Shown here piece after piece: positions 1-9,327 of a stretch of DNA of 64,000 nucleotides. Each line of letters begins with the position of its first letter. Positions within the stretch are counted from its first letter, which is position 1. Both the position numbers and the translations under genes were made by a program. Source of the stretch: Otariodibacter oris (lineage in GTDB: Bacteria > Pseudomonadota > Gammaproteobacteria > Enterobacterales > Pasteurellaceae). Under the pieces are notes generated by a model, which saw nothing but the letters and a program-made list of their open reading frames with translations, ran no database searches and was not told where the DNA came from. The stretch is from positions 821,262 to 885,261 of the forward strand of contig NZ_CP016604.1 in NCBI RefSeq assembly GCF_009684715.1. The letters are read 5' to 3'.

Positions 1-1362
1 GCTTTCCGTTGTGCAGATTTAGGCTTAGAAACTGTGATTGTTGAGCGTTATTCAACTTTAGGTGGTGTGTGCTTAAATGTAGGATGTATTCCATCTAAAG
101 CATTATTACACGTTGCAAAAGTGATTGAAGAAGCAAAACATGCAGAAAAAAATGGTATCACTTTCGGCGAACCTACTATTGATCTTGATCGCGTTCGTGA
201 AGGTAAAGAAGCTGTAGTAAGTAAATTAACTGGCGGGTTAGCGGGTATGGCTAAAGCACGTAAAGTAACTGTTGTTGAAGGATTAGCAACGTTTACCGAT
301 CCTAATACTTTAGTTGCACGTGATCGTGATGGTAACCCAACTACAATCAAATTTGATAATGCAATTATCGCAGCAGGTTCTCGTCCAATTCAATTACCAT
401 TTATTCCACATGATGACCCTCGTGTTTGGGATTCAACTGATGCATTAAAATTAAAAGAAGTACCTAAAAAACTACTTATCATGGGTGGTGGTATCATCGG
501 TTTAGAAATGGGAACTGTATATAATTCTTTAGGTTCTGAAGTTGAAGTTGTTGAAATGTTCGATCAAGTGATTCCTGCAGCAGATAAAGATGTTGTAGCA
601 ATTTATACAAAACAGATCGAGAAAAAATTCAAATTAATGCTTGAAACTAAAGTGACTGCAGTAGAAGCGAAAGATGATGGTATCTATGTTTCTATGGAAG
701 GTAAAGCATGCAATGATACTAAACGTTATGATGCTGTGCTAGTTGCTATCGGTCGTACACCAAATGGTAAATTGCTTGATGCAGGAAAAGCGGGTGTAGA
801 AGTTGATGATCGTGGTTTTATCCGTGTTGATAAACAAATGCGTACTAACGTTCCTCACATTTTTGCAATCGGTGATATCGTTGGACAACCAATGTTAGCG
901 CATAAAGGTGTTCATGAAGGTCATGTTGCAGCAGAAGTTATTGCAGGGAAAAAACATTATTTCGATCCAAAAGTGATTCCATCTATTGCTTATACTGAGC
1001 CAGAAGTTGCTTGGGTAGGTAAAACTGAGAAAGAATGTAAACAAGAAGGATTAAACTATGAAGTAGCGAAATTCCCTTGGGCTGCTTCAGGTCGTGCGAT
1101 TGCTTCTGAATGCTCAGAAGGTATGACTAAATTAATCTTTGATAAAGATACTCATCGCTTACTTGGTGGAGCTATTGTTGGTAGCAATGGTGGTGAATTA
1201 CTTGGTGAAATTGGTCTTGCAATCGAAATGGGTTGTGATGCTGAAGATATCGCATTAACAATTCACGCTCACCCAACATTACATGAATCTGTTGGATTAG
1301 CTGCAGAAGTATTTGAAGGGTCAATTACAGACCTTCCAAATGCAAAAGCGAAGAAAAAATAA
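1..1362 (+). CDS. lpd: Dihydrolipoamide dehydrogenase (E3), 5' partial
   Basis: FAD enzyme that reoxidises lipoyl groups of the pyruvate and 2-oxoglutarate dehydrogenase complexes and passes electrons to NAD+. The frame is open from base 1, so the gene is cut by the window edge. Against the 474-residue E. coli Lpd about 21 N-terminal residues, including the first FAD-binding glycines, are missing. Visible are the redox disulfide motif GGVCLNVGCIPSKA, the NAD-binding GGGIIGLEMG, the FAD segment AIGDIVGQPMLAHK and the catalytic HAHPTLHE near the C terminus. The usual upstream partners aceE-aceF would lie outside the window. A hairpin terminator follows directly, so lpd is probably the last gene of its operon. 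Confidence 0.97.
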   Translation, partial: AFRCADLGLETVIVERYSTLGGVCLNVGCIPSKALLHVAKVIEEAKHAEKNGITFGEPTIDLDRVREGKEAVVSKLTGGLAGMAKARKVTVVEGLATFTDPNTLVARDRDGNPTTIKFDNAIIAAGSRPIQLPFIPHDDPRVWDSTDALKLKEVPKKLLIMGGGIIGLEMGTVYNSLGSEVEVVEMFDQVIPAADKDVVAIYTKQIEKKFKLMLETKVTAVEAKDDGIYVSMEGKACNDTKRYDAVLVAIGRTPNGKLLDAGKAGVEVDDRGFIRVDKQMRTNVPHIFAIGDIVGQPMLAHKGVHEGHVAAEVIAGKKHYFDPKVIPSIAYTEPEVAWVGKTEKECKQEGLNYEVAKFPWAASGRAIASECSEGMTKLIFDKDTHRLLGGAIVGSNGGELLGEIGLAIEMGCDAEDIALTIHAHPTLHESVGLAAEVFEGSITDLPNAKAKKK

Positions 1363-1392
1363 GTTTAATTAATATAAATTAAACCTCACAAT

Positions 1393-1428
1393 AAAAAACG
1401 GATAATCGTATTTGATTATCCGTTTTTT
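1393..1428 (+). terminator. Intrinsic terminator after lpd
   Basis: A 15-bp perfect stem (AAAAAACGGATAATC, loop GTATTT, GATTATCCGTTTTTT) ends in a T run about 30 bp after the lpd stop. The A-rich left arm lets it also serve the opposite strand, where the convergent hydrolase gene ends at 1444. Confidence 0.9.
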
Positions 1429-1443
1429 ATAAGCTTATTAAAT

Positions 1444-2130
1444 TTATTCAATCCAATTCAGTACGTAATTCCAAAATGGTTTATTTGGGTGAATAATTTC
1501 AGTATGAGGCATTGAGGATAGTCTTAAATAATCGACTGGAACTGTGCCAGTATTTTGTTTTTTAATATAGTTATCTGAAGTTTCAACTAACACTCTATTA
1601 TCATCCTTTCCTTGAACGACTAAAACTTTTTTCACACCAGTTAATTCATAATTTATTGGCGAAGCTTCTGCTAATAATTTTTCAGTAAGAGATTTTGCAT
1701 AATATTCTTCTACTGCATTATCACCTAATTTATGCTGATATGTGAAATTAACATCCGTAACAGGGGCTAGAGCTATGGTTTTATCTACGAGATTTGAGGT
1801 AAAAAGGACCAATTGTCCTCCAACTGAGTGACCTATTGTGATGAGTTCAGCACCGCTGTAGCGCTGCTTGATATCTTTAATAGCGGCTGTTACATCTTCA
1901 CAAGGAATAGGCCATTGATGTTCAGATCCTCTTCTATATTCAATAGTTGCTAGGTTATAGCCCTTTTCAACAAAATAAGTTTCCAATTCTTGTAATGAAT
2001 CAAGATTTACGGTATTACGCCAATATCCACCATGTACGAGGATTATTAATTTGTTTGGAATTTCTGTTTGCAAATAGAGTTTATAGAATTGGTCTTTATT
2101 TGGTCCATAAGTGATTTTGTTATATTCCAT
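1444..2130 (-). CDS. Alpha/beta-hydrolase, kynurenine-formamidase-like
   Basis: A 228-residue soluble hydrolase without a signal peptide. The oxyanion motif HGGYW (near residue 35), the nucleophile elbow GHSVGG, an acid in GKDDNRV and a catalytic His in MPHTEII give a complete Ser-Asp-His triad. HGGYW is typical of arylformamidase and carboxylesterase relatives, but the substrate cannot be told from sequence. An in-frame ATG lies 15 bases upstream at 2145. I prefer the ATG at 2130 because a GGAG ribosome site sits just before it. The gene stands alone: ftsH, upstream on the same strand, has its own terminator, and lpd is convergent. No tryptophan-catabolism genes are nearby. Confidence 0.75.
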   Translation of the reverse strand: MEYNKITYGPNKDQFYKLYLQTEIPNKLIILVHGGYWRNTVNLDSLQELETYFVEKGYNLATIEYRRGSEHQWPIPCEDVTAAIKDIKQRYSGAELITIGHSVGGQLVLFTSNLVDKTIALAPVTDVNFTYQHKLGDNAVEEYYAKSLTEKLLAEASPINYELTGVKKVLVVQGKDDNRVLVETSDNYIKKQNTGTVPVDYLRLSSMPHTEIIHPNKPFWNYVLNWIE

Positions 2131-2292
2131 TTTTTCTCCTGTCATATTTAATTGAATAACGACTATATACTTATTTTTAATGAGATGCTTTTTCAGGCAA
2201 ATAACAATGGATTTATATGCATAAAAGTTAAATCTGCTATACGTTTATATTGGGGAAAAAATAGATCAAATTCAATATTTAGTTAAGAAAAT

Positions 2293-2324
2293 AAAAAAGG
2301 ATTGCTAAAAGCAATCCCTTTTTT
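2293..2324 (-). terminator. Intrinsic terminator after ftsH
   Basis: Stem AAGGATTGC / GCAATCCCTT with A and T runs on either side, starting about 23 bp past the ftsH stop on the minus strand. It separates ftsH from the hydrolase gene. Confidence 0.85.
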
Positions 2325-2346
2325 CATCAGTAATAAAGAAGATATA

Positions 2347-4296
2347 TTACTTCACATCTGCTTCTGTATCAGCGACAGATTCCCCTAAACCTGAATTTGT
2401 TTTTTGATCAGGAGTTTCTTCTGGCTTCTTATCTTCTTCGGAAGATGTAGAAGATGGTGGAGTAGTCGTATTATCATTGTTACTATTCCATCCTGCTGGA
2501 TCACCAACAGGTTTACGTTCCATCAAGTTTTGAATTTGTGGTTTATCAATAGTTTCATATTTTATCAATGCATCCTTCATTGCATGTAAAATATCCATAT
2601 TATCCACTAAAACTTGTCTCGCACGCTCATAGTTACGATCAATAATCTTACGGACTTCTTCATCAATAAGTTTAGCTGTTGCTTCTGAGACAACTTTCGG
2701 TGCACCGAACCCCTCTTCTTCTTTATAAAGAATTGGACCTAAATGTTCAGAGAAGCCCCATTCAGTTACCATACGACGAGCAATACTTGAAGCTACTTGG
2801 ATATCACTTGATGCGCCCGTAGAGATATTTTCTTTACCATAGATAAGCTCTTCAGCTAAGCGACCACCATAAGTACTTGCAAGTTTACCTTCCAGTTGTT
2901 TATGGCTGATACTAATTTGATCACCTTCTGGTAAGAAGAATGTTACACCTAATGCTCGACCACGGGGCACGATAGTCACTTTATGTACTGGATCATGTTC
3001 TGGCATTAAGTAACCTACAATTGCATGTCCTGCTTCATGGTATGCCGTTGAGATTTTTTGTTCATCAGTCATGATCATTGAACGACGTTCTGGACCCATG
3101 TTGATTTTATCTTTTGCTTTTTCAAAATCATTCATGGTTACAACACGTTGATTCGCACGAGCAGAGAATAACGCCGCTTCATTAACCAAGTTTGCTAAGT
3201 CGGCACCAGAATAGCCTGGAGTACCTCGCGCAATGATCATTGGATCAACATCAGGTGCGATAGGCACTTTGCGCATATGTACTTTTAGGATTTGCTCACG
3301 GCCTTTTACATCAGGTAAACCAACCATCACTTGACGGTCAAAACGACCTGGACGAGTTAAGGCATTATCTAATACATCCGAACGGTTGGTCGCAGCTATA
3401 ACAATAACACCTTCAGAACCTTCAAAACCATCCATTTCTACAAGCATTTGGTTAAGTGTTTGTTCACGCTCATCGTGACCGCCACTAAATCCAGCACCAC
3501 CACGCTTACGACCTACTGCATCAATCTCATCAATAAAGATGATACAAGGCGCATTTTTCTTCGCTTGGTCAAATAAATCACGTACACGTGAAGCACCAAC
3601 GCCCACAAACATTTCTACAAAGTCAGAACCAGCCATAGTAAAGAAAGGTACCTTGGCTTCTCCCGCAATAGCTTTGGCTAAGAGTGTTTTACCTGTTCCT
3701 GGTGGACCTACCATTAAAATCCCTTTAGGAATTTTACCGCCTAATTTTTGGAATTTAGATGGGTCACGTAAGAAATCGACAACTTCCGCAACTTCTTCTT
3801 TAGCTTCATCACAACCTGCTACATCAGAAAATGATGTTTTAATTTGATCGGGTGCGAGCATTTTAGCTTTGCTTTTACCAAAACTCATTGCACCGCCTTT
3901 GCCGCCACCTTGCATTTGACGCATGTAGAATAGCCAAAAACCGATAAGAAGAAGCATTGGGAACCATGAAATCAAAATTTGAGAAAGCAAGCCACGACGT
4001 TCAGCAGGTTCGCCAACTACTGTCACATTTTTGTTTAGTAGGTCGTTAAGTAAGTCACGGTCATATAGAGGCATTACCGTTTGGTACTCTGAGCCATTTG
4101 ATTTCGTCACAGTAATGGTTTCATCATTAGCTTTAAAATTGACCGATTTTAAGCGGTTTTCTTTTAAGTCATCAATAAAAGTTGAATATTCAACTGTATT
4201 ACTAGTTCCAAAATTAGAGTTAAAGCCTTGGAATGCTGTCATCAGCGTGATCGCAATTACAGACCAAAGCAAAATATTTTTTAACATATCGTTCAA
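2347..4296 (-). CDS. ftsH: ATP-dependent zinc metalloprotease FtsH
   Basis: Hexameric inner-membrane AAA+ protease that degrades unassembled membrane proteins and regulators such as sigma-32 and LpxC. The 649 residues show an N-terminal membrane anchor, a periplasmic domain, a second membrane segment (near residues 105-125), Walker A GPPGTGKT, Walker B IIFIDEID, the second region of homology ending RPGRFDR, and the zinc site HEAGH. The C-terminal tail is rich in Asn, Thr, Ser and Glu. Translation may begin at TTG 4296 (MNDMLKN), placed about 7 bases after GAGGG, or at the ATG three codons later. E. coli FtsH has the same two-start arrangement. It lies downstream of rlmE, the usual ftsJ-ftsH order. 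Confidence 0.97.
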   Translation of the reverse strand: MNDMLKNILLWSVIAITLMTAFQGFNSNFGTSNTVEYSTFIDDLKENRLKSVNFKANDETITVTKSNGSEYQTVMPLYDRDLLNDLLNKNVTVVGEPAERRGLLSQILISWFPMLLLIGFWLFYMRQMQGGGKGGAMSFGKSKAKMLAPDQIKTSFSDVAGCDEAKEEVAEVVDFLRDPSKFQKLGGKIPKGILMVGPPGTGKTLLAKAIAGEAKVPFFTMAGSDFVEMFVGVGASRVRDLFDQAKKNAPCIIFIDEIDAVGRKRGGAGFSGGHDEREQTLNQMLVEMDGFEGSEGVIVIAATNRSDVLDNALTRPGRFDRQVMVGLPDVKGREQILKVHMRKVPIAPDVDPMIIARGTPGYSGADLANLVNEAALFSARANQRVVTMNDFEKAKDKINMGPERRSMIMTDEQKISTAYHEAGHAIVGYLMPEHDPVHKVTIVPRGRALGVTFFLPEGDQISISHKQLEGKLASTYGGRLAEELIYGKENISTGASSDIQVASSIARRMVTEWGFSEHLGPILYKEEEGFGAPKVVSEATAKLIDEEVRKIIDRNYERARQVLVDNMDILHAMKDALIKYETIDKPQIQNLMERKPVGDPAGWNSNNDNTTTPPSSTSSEEDKKPEETPDQKTNSGLGESVADTEADVK

Positions 4297-4386
4297 GGTT
4301 ATCCCTCTTTTTACTAAAAAAATCTCATGAATCTCATCAAGGTTACTATAAATTCAAAAGATATGCCAACTATCCTTTTTAACCTA

Positions 4387-5013
4387 TTAGCCTTTGTAAC
4401 CCGTTGCGACAATATAAACTTCTCGGGAACGATCTCGAGAAGCTTCAGGTTTACGAACTTTTACCACACTAAAGAGTGAGCGAATTTCTCTTAGATATTC
4501 ATCAAATCCTTCACCTTGGAAAACTTTGACAACAAAACTTCCTTTAGTTGCAAGAACTTGTTTGCACATATCTAATGCTAATTCCACTAGATACATGGCT
4601 CTAGGAATATCAACGGATGGCATCCCACTAAAATTGGGCGCCATATCAGACATAATAACATCGACCTTTTCTTCTCCGACTCGTTCCAAAAGTGCACTTA
4701 AAACACTTTCTTCACGAAAATCGCCTTGCAGAAAATCAACGCCAGCAATGGGATCCATATCCAAAATATCACAAGCGATAACCCGTCCCTTACCTCCAAT
4801 TTGTGTCACAACGTATTGTGACCAACCACCAGGTGCGGCACCTAAATCGACGACGGTCATGCCATGTTTGAATAAACGGTCACTTTTTTGAATTTCATCC
4901 AACTTAAAGTAAGCACGAGAACGTAATTTTTGTTTATGTGCTTTTTGGACGAATTGATCTTTAAAATGTTCCGCAAGCCATCGAGATGAACTTGCACTCC
5001 GTTTTTTACCCAT
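4387..5013 (-). CDS. rlmE: 23S rRNA (uridine-2'-O)-methyltransferase RlmE
   Basis: SAM-dependent enzyme (FtsJ/RrmJ) that methylates the 2'-O of U2552 in 23S rRNA, a late step in 50S assembly. Its 208 residues match the family length. The SAM motif [12 protein letters not shown] is clear, and the K-D-K-E tetrad is visible in [22 protein letters not shown] and REVYIVATG. About 90 bp separate it from ftsH downstream, and the pair is probably cotranscribed. Its promoter should lie in the 217-bp divergent region shared with fabI. Confidence 0.97.
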   Translation of the reverse strand: MGKKRSASSSRWLAEHFKDQFVQKAHKQKLRSRAYFKLDEIQKSDRLFKHGMTVVDLGAAPGGWSQYVVTQIGGKGRVIACDILDMDPIAGVDFLQGDFREESVLSALLERVGEEKVDVIMSDMAPNFSGMPSVDIPRAMYLVELALDMCKQVLATKGSFVVKVFQGEGFDEYLREIRSLFSVVKVRKPEASRDRSREVYIVATGYKG

Positions 5014-5170
5014 GTGATTTCCTTGATATTTGCTTAGTGGACTATAATAAGACTGAAATACTTTATTTCAAGGGGAAACTGAAAAATTTATCCTATTAAT
5101 GTAATTATATTTTTTGCAAAAAACTGCACTAATCTGACCGCTTATATTTCCCGAATGCCTAAATATTCGT

Positions 5171-5176
5171 TATAAT
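5171..5176 (+). promoter_or_regulatory. Putative -10 element of fabI
   Basis: A perfect TATAAT lies 55 bp upstream of the fabI start. The matching -35 region (around 5148) is weak, so only the -10 box is claimed. Confidence 0.4.
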
Positions 5177-5230
5177 CAATCCGTTTTGCTTGTGAAAGCA
5201 TATTTCAGAATTTCTTATAAGGAGTAATTT

Positions 5231-6019
5231 ATGGGCTTTTTAGCTAATAAACGTATTTTAATTGCAGGTGTTGCGAGTAGCCGTTCTATTGCCTACGGTA
5301 TCGCAAAAGCAATGCATCGTGAAGGTGCAGAACTTGCATTTACTTATCAAAATGACAAATTAAAAGCGCGTGTTGAAGAATTTGCGGCAGAGTTTGGTTC
5401 AAGCATCGTTATTCCATGCGATGTCGGTAGCGATGAAAGTATTGTTGATTGTTTTAAACAATTAGCAACTCATTGGGATAAATTTGATGGTTTCGTACAC
5501 TCAATCGCTTACGCACCAGCCGATCAATTAGATGGTGATTATGTGGATGCGGTAAATCGTGAAGGTTTCCGTATCGCTCACGACATTAGCTCATACAGCT
5601 TTGTTGCAATGGCTAAAGAAGCGCGTCCAATGTTAAATGAAGGATCAGCTTTAGTGACATTGACCTATTTAGGTGCTGAGCGTGCAATTCCTAACTACAA
5701 CACTATGGGCGTAGCAAAAGCGTCTTTAGAAGCTAATACTCGCTTTATGGCACAATCTTTAGGTAAAGATGGTGTGCGTGTTAATGCGATTTCAGCAGGT
5801 CCAATTCGTACATTAGCGGCATCAGGTATTAAAAACTTTAAGAAAATGTTAGCTGCTTGCGAAGCAGTTACACCAATTAGACGTACAGTGACGATTGATG
5901 ATGTAGGTAATGCAGCTGCATTCTTATGTTCTAACCTTGCATCAGGTATTTCTGGTGAAGTTGTTCATGTTGACGGTGGTTTTAATATCGTTGCAATGTC
6001 TGAATTAGGTGACGAATAA
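5231..6019 (+). CDS. fabI: Enoyl-[acyl-carrier-protein] reductase FabI
   Basis: NADH-dependent last step of the fatty-acid elongation cycle and the target of triclosan and diazaborines. It has 262 residues with the short-chain dehydrogenase fold. The cofactor site is [16 protein letters not shown], the catalytic Tyr-x6-Lys is in [13 protein letters not shown], and the C-terminal substrate loop [14 protein letters not shown] is intact. A strong AAGGAG site precedes the ATG. The residue matching E. coli Gly93 is Ala here ([10 protein letters not shown]), as I recall it also is in H. influenzae FabI. Confidence 0.97.
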   Translation: MGFLANKRILIAGVASSRSIAYGIAKAMHREGAELAFTYQNDKLKARVEEFAAEFGSSIVIPCDVGSDESIVDCFKQLATHWDKFDGFVHSIAYAPADQLDGDYVDAVNREGFRIAHDISSYSFVAMAKEARPMLNEGSALVTLTYLGAERAIPNYNTMGVAKASLEANTRFMAQSLGKDGVRVNAISAGPIRTLAASGIKNFKKMLAACEAVTPIRRTVTIDDVGNAAAFLCSNLASGISGEVVHVDGGFNIVAMSELGDE

Positions 6020-6033
6020 TTTCCTTTCCTTTA

Positions 6034-6138
6034 ACCACGGAAAATTGATGATTTTTTAAATAACTAAGCGGTAAGATCATTTTGTTAAAATGTAGTTTTT
6101 ATTTTATCGCGTTTAAAAAATTGTTAGTTTTCCGTGGT
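6034..6138. repeat. Long-range inverted repeat between fabI and rnb
   Basis: ACCACGGAAAA at 6034-6044 is the exact reverse complement of TTTTCCGTGGT at 6128-6138, with 83 bases between. The enclosed segment carries a partial uptake core (AAGCGGTAAGAT). Paired, the arms would form a closed stem-loop across almost the whole gap and bring the second arm within 20 bases of the rnb start. Confidence 0.7.
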
Positions 6139-6156
6139 CACTTTTGAGTAAAAATA

Positions 6157-8136
6157 ATGTTTCAAAATAACCCCCTATTAGCACAACTTAAGCAACAAAT
6201 CGAAGCCAGTAAAGAATATGTAGAAGGCATAGTAAAAGCATCTGATAAGAGCTATGGCTTTCTTGAATGTGATAAAGAGACCTTCTTTATTCCACCACCA
6301 GAAATGAAAAAAATTATGCACGGAGACAAAATTCGTGCTTCCGTAAAACGTGATGGAGATAAAGCTCAGGTCGAAGTTGATTCGTTAATTGAACCTATGC
6401 TAAATCGCTTTATTGCTCAGGTGAGATTCAATAAAGAGGGGAAATTACAGCTTTCAGTTGATCATCCCAATATTAAATTATCAATTCCTGCTAATACCAA
6501 TAAAAAAGTGACTGAAAAATTAGCGGAGAATGATTGGGTTGTTGCACAATTAAAAAATCATCCATTAAGGGATGATCGCTTTTTCTTTGCTCAAGTTACG
6601 CAATTTATTTGTCAAGCTAATGATAATTTTGCACCTTGGTGGGTAACCCTTGCTAAACATGAGCAACCGAGAGAAGCCGTAAAAGGCGAGGCGGAATATC
6701 ATTTACACGACGAGTTAGAGCGTGAAGATTTAACCAATTTATATTTTACGACGATTGACTCACCAAGCACACAAGATATGGATGATGCACTCTATATTGA
6801 ACCAATTAAACAAGGCGAAGAACAATCAGGCTGGTGTTTAGTGGTGGCGATTGCTGATCCAACTGCTTATATCCCAGAAAATTCAAATATTGAAAAAGCC
6901 GCTCGTCAACGTTGTTTCACTAACTATTTACCCGGTTTCAATATTCCAATGTTACCGAGAGAATTATCAGATGAGCTTTGCTCGTTAGTGCCGAACGAAA
7001 AACGTCCTGCATTAGTGGCGTATATTGAAGTCGATATGTCGGGCGAAGTGATTTCTGAACCGCAATTTACGTCGGCGTGGGTAGAGTCTAAGGCTAAATT
7101 GGCTTATAACGATGTTTCTGATTTCATTGAAGGTAACGAAAATCATTGGGTACCTGAAAATGAGGAAACCAAGCAACAAATTGAATGGTTACACCAATTC
7201 ACTCAAGCTCGCATGGACTGGCGTGCTAAAAATGCTGTTATTTTCAAAGAGCAAGGCGACTATTCTTTTGAATTAAATGAAGATGGTTCGGTGCGTGATA
7301 TCCATGTTGAATTTCGTCGTATTGCAAATCAAATGATTGAAGAGTCTATGATCCTTGCGAACATTTGTGCTGCACAATATTTAGATAAATATGCACATAC
7401 GGGTATTTTTAATACCCATTCAGGCTTTGATCCTAAAAATTTAGAGGCAGTTAAAAATTTCTTATTGGATACCTTATCGACTGATGAAAATCGCGATGAA
7501 TTAGCCGAACGTTATTCAGTGGAACGTTTAGCAACCTTGGAAGGTTATTGTGAAATGCGTCGTGATATCGCTGACTTCCCAGAAAACTTCCTCGATATGC
7601 GTTTACGTCGCTATCTCACTTTTGCTGAGTTTAAGGCACAGTCGGCACCGCATTTAGGCTTGGGGATTGAACATTATGCGACTTGGACTTCTCCAATTCG
7701 TAAATATGGCGATATGGTGAACCATCGTTTAATCAAACAAGTGTTAGCTCATAAAGCGACAAGTGCAGTTGAAGAGAGTATTTTGGCTCGTTTACAAGAA
7801 GCGCGTAAGCAAAATCGTATGGTTGAGCGTGATATTGCTGATTGGCTGTATGCTCTTTATCTTGCTCCAATGGTGGAAAAAAATATTGAATTTGATTGCG
7901 AAATTCAAGACGTTTCACGTGGTGGGCTACGAGTGAAAGCGATAGAAAATGGTGCCTCAATATTTATCCCATTCTCTTCTTTACATAACAATAAAGATGA
8001 AATGCAATTTAATATTGAAGATATGGCGCTATATATCAAAGGCGAGAAAACCTATCAAATTGGACAAGCAATTCGAGTTAAATTGAAAGAGGTTAGAGTC
8101 GAAACTCGTTCAATTATTGGCGAATTATTAGTGTAA
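6157..8136 (+). CDS. rnb: Exoribonuclease II
   Basis: Processive 3'-5' exoribonuclease for single-stranded RNA. The 659-residue protein has N-terminal cold-shock domains, the RNB catalytic domain and a C-terminal S1 domain (near residues 570-655). The magnesium-binding acidic cluster is in DSPSTQDMDDAL near residue 205, and the later catalytic-domain motif HYATWTSPIRKYGD is intact. The ribosome site before the ATG is weak, and the inverted repeat upstream could affect expression. apaH follows 59 bp later in the same direction. Confidence 0.95.
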   Translation: MFQNNPLLAQLKQQIEASKEYVEGIVKASDKSYGFLECDKETFFIPPPEMKKIMHGDKIRASVKRDGDKAQVEVDSLIEPMLNRFIAQVRFNKEGKLQLSVDHPNIKLSIPANTNKKVTEKLAENDWVVAQLKNHPLRDDRFFFAQVTQFICQANDNFAPWWVTLAKHEQPREAVKGEAEYHLHDELEREDLTNLYFTTIDSPSTQDMDDALYIEPIKQGEEQSGWCLVVAIADPTAYIPENSNIEKAARQRCFTNYLPGFNIPMLPRELSDELCSLVPNEKRPALVAYIEVDMSGEVISEPQFTSAWVESKAKLAYNDVSDFIEGNENHWVPENEETKQQIEWLHQFTQARMDWRAKNAVIFKEQGDYSFELNEDGSVRDIHVEFRRIANQMIEESMILANICAAQYLDKYAHTGIFNTHSGFDPKNLEAVKNFLLDTLSTDENRDELAERYSVERLATLEGYCEMRRDIADFPENFLDMRLRRYLTFAEFKAQSAPHLGLGIEHYATWTSPIRKYGDMVNHRLIKQVLAHKATSAVEESILARLQEARKQNRMVERDIADWLYALYLAPMVEKNIEFDCEIQDVSRGGLRVKAIENGASIFIPFSSLHNNKDEMQFNIEDMALYIKGEKTYQIGQAIRVKLKEVRVETRSIIGELLV

Positions 8137-8195
8137 TTTGGGTGTGATTAAGCGGTGAGTTCCGCTGAATATTTTGCAAATAATGAGAGAAAATC

Positions 8196-9017
8196 ATGGC
8201 GACCTATATTATTGGTGATTTACATGGCTGTTTTGAGGAGTTTCAACGATTACTCGACAAAGTAAATTTTGATCCTAAAACTGATGAATTATGGCTAACG
8301 GGCGATATTATCGCACGAGGAAAGGATTCATTATCGTGCCTACGTTTTGTCAAAGAGCTGGGTTCACGAGCTACAATGGTATTAGGTAACCATGATTTGC
8401 ATTTGCTATCCACGTTGCAAGGTATAAAACGAGTTAAGCCTAAAGACAATTTGGATGCGATTTTTAATGCAGATGATCGTGAAGAATTGCAAAATTGGTT
8501 ACGTAACCGACCGCTTGTGGCACAGCATCCTAAGCATAAATTTTTGCTCGCTCACGCCGGCATTAGCCCCGAATGGCAAGATATTCCGACTATTTTTGAA
8601 TGTGCTCAAGAAGTGGAATCGATTTTACAAGGGGATGAGTTTAAAAGTTTGCTTGAACAAATGTATGATGCTCAACCTGATCGCTGGTCGCCCGATTTAA
8701 CGGGGATTGAGCGTTGGCGTTATACGATTAATTCTCTCACGAGAATGCGTTTCTGCTATACAGACAAGCGGTTAGATTTTGAGTGTAAATTACCAGTCGA
8801 ACAAGCGTCAAGCGAATTAAAACCCTGGTTTGAATTGGATAATCCCTTGTATCAAACTGAAAAAATTATATTTGGGCATTGGGCAAGTTTAATTGGTTAT
8901 CAAACGCCTAAAAATATTTACGCATTAGATACGGGTTGTGTTTGGGGTAATTATTTAACCATGCTACGCTGGGAAGATCAGCAAATATTCACTCAAGAAA
9001 GTTTGCATAAATTCTAG
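8196..9017 (+). CDS. apaH: Bis(5'-nucleosyl)-tetraphosphatase, symmetrical
   Basis: Hydrolyses Ap4A to two ADP and removes Np4 caps from RNA. The 273 residues begin with the calcineurin-type metal motifs GDLHG, GDIIARG and GNHD, followed by HAGISPEW. The last 18 coding bases before the TAG (8998-9015) recur exactly at 14644-14661, beyond the receptor operon. The C terminus may therefore have been rebuilt when that operon arrived. An uptake core lies inside the gene at 8510-8518. Confidence 0.96.
   Translation: MATYIIGDLHGCFEEFQRLLDKVNFDPKTDELWLTGDIIARGKDSLSCLRFVKELGSRATMVLGNHDLHLLSTLQGIKRVKPKDNLDAIFNADDREELQNWLRNRPLVAQHPKHKFLLAHAGISPEWQDIPTIFECAQEVESILQGDEFKSLLEQMYDAQPDRWSPDLTGIERWRYTINSLTRMRFCYTDKRLDFECKLPVEQASSELKPWFELDNPLYQTEKIIFGHWASLIGYQTPKNIYALDTGCVWGNYLTMLRWEDQQIFTQESLHKF
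8998..9015 (+). repeat. Left copy of 18-bp direct repeat flanking tbpBA
   Basis: AAAGTTTGCATAAATTCT, forming the end of the apaH coding region. The identical 18-mer at 14644-14661 lies after the receptor operon. Confidence 0.9.
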
Positions 9018-9040
9018 AATTTCATGTACAGCTAACTTTT

Positions 9041-9067
9041 ACTTGGAAAGCTTTTATCAAGTTTTTT
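9041..9067 (+). terminator. Possible terminator after apaH
   Basis: Imperfect near-palindrome ACTTGGAAAGCTTTTATCAAGT followed by six T residues, about 25 bp past the apaH stop. The rest of the 310-bp gap before the lipoprotein gene (9018-9327) is AT-rich, with no gene seen, and ends in a Fur box. Confidence 0.45.
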
Positions 9068-9275
9068 ATGGTTACGATAGCTGTGCATTTTCTTTTGTAA
9101 GATTCTAAATCAATGTTCTTATTTTGATATTGAGTTAAACCTACCTTTTATTTTCTACATAGCAATAAATCTATAGATAAATCATTCCATTTTTCATTCT
9201 ATTTCTGTTTAAAATAACTATTTAACTAATTGATTTAAATTAGTTTTAATCCCTTCTAAAAATAATATAGTAATT

Positions 9276-9294
9276 GATAATAATTTTCATTATA
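9276..9294 (+). promoter_or_regulatory. Fur box before the receptor operon
   Basis: GATAATAATTTTCATTATA matches 15 of 19 positions of the consensus GATAATGATAATCATTATC and lies about 34 bp before the lipoprotein start. It predicts repression by Fur in iron-replete cells. Confidence 0.75.
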
Positions 9295-9327
9295 ATTAAC
9301 AGCGTTCATTACTACCAAGGGGATTTT

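Noticed and set aside
9274..9327. Longer N terminus for the TbpB-like lipoprotein starting at TTG 9274
   Set aside because: The upstream codons lie inside the Fur box and promoter region. The ATG at 9328 gives a standard lipoprotein signal peptide with a ribosome site.
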